Below, one piece after another: positions 13,756-13,861 of a stretch of DNA of 13,861 nt. Location: the NCBI GenBank assembly GCA_900769665.1, contig CAAGHL010000024.1, positions 1-13,861 of the forward strand, read 5' to 3'. The DNA is from Clostridia bacterium. Lineage in GTDB: Bacteria; Bacillota; Clostridia; Christensenellales; CAG-314. Below the pieces are notes generated by a model. The model did no database searches and was not told the origin of the DNA. It worked only from the letters and a program-made list of their open reading frames with translations. Every line of letters begins with the position of its first letter. The stretch's first letter is position 1. The translations under genes and the position numbers were made by a program.

Positions 13756-13837
13756 CGCGAAGCGTTTTTGCGGCACCCGAGCGTGCACGATTAGGATTAT
13801 TGTCATAGGTCATCTAAGGCAATAAGCTAATAGTGGT

Positions 13838-13851
13838 CAAGCTTCGGCTTG
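13838..13851 (+). other. UUCG tetraloop hairpin at the window edge
   Basis: CAAGC (13838-13842), the loop TTCG and GCTTG (13847-13851) form a stem with an extra-stable RNA tetraloop. It may belong to a structured RNA, or to the same repeat element, continuing past the end. No RNA family could be assigned. Confidence 0.3.
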
Positions 13852-13861
13852 CGGCGAGAAA

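Larger units (their letters stand above)
13535..13861. other. Non-coding end of window with repeat and structured DNA
   Basis: After the terminator comes an AT-rich stretch with TACAAT at 13581-13586 but no matching -35, then the second 29-bp repeat copy, a 130-bp inverted repeat, and a UUCG-loop hairpin near the window edge. A 69-codon open frame exists on the minus strand at 13806-13597. It has no visible ribosome site and is probably not a gene. Confidence 0.55.

Noticed and set aside
13597..13806. Minus-strand 69-codon open frame as a real gene
   Set aside because: No Shine-Dalgarno site is seen, it spans an inverted repeat and the 29-bp repeat, and no recognisable domain is present. Kept only as a finding about the repeat.

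Overview
The window looks like chromosomal DNA of a Gram-positive, fermentative bacterium of the Clostridia type (Bacillota), probably an uncultured gut-type lineage. This is inferred from strong GGAGG-type ribosome sites, TTGACA/TACAAT promoters with 17-bp spacers, many intrinsic terminators, the dimeric GlyRS and type-3 ProRS, a lipoprotein-anchored ABC transporter, and a TM1266-type hydrogenase-system regulator. No rRNA, tRNA, CRISPR array, phage gene or transposase gene was recognised.

Layout. 1-331: non-coding, with an imperfect inverted repeat. 332-1888: acyl-CoA-synthetase-like AMP-forming ligase. 2035-3474: prolyl-tRNA synthetase, convergent with glycyl-tRNA synthetase (5130-3742, minus strand); a 125-bp inverted-repeat element and a bidirectional terminator lie between them. 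5131-5461: divergent promoter region. 5462-6241: Bax-inhibitor-1-like membrane protein. 6451-6987: DUF1003 membrane protein. 7222-8001: NagD-like HAD phosphatase. 8014-11385: a strong promoter, a leader RNA ending in an intrinsic terminator, a TM1266-like regulator, a substrate-binding lipoprotein, and one polypeptide that fuses an ABC permease to its ATPase. 11752-13484: PhoB/PhoR-like two-component system. 13485-13861: terminator, repeat and structured non-coding DNA up to the window edge.

How the parts may work together. The 8278-11385 genes probably form one importer operon behind an attenuator-like leader: the lipoprotein captures a small ligand and the fused permease-ATPase imports it. 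The TM1266-like protein hints at a link to [FeFe]-hydrogenase metabolism, but no hydrogenase or maturase gene is present here. The two-component system is a self-contained unit with its own promoter and terminator, and identical 29-bp direct repeats lie on both sides of it. The upstream repeat copy is also the left end of a 124-bp MITE-like element.

The most unusual signals are the repeat-bracketed two-component cassette, several intergenic inverted repeats of about 115-130 bp with central hairpins (three of them TA-bounded, one supplying the proS stop codon), the attenuator-like leader before the TM1266-like gene, and the permease-ATPase fusion. None of these could be checked against a database here.
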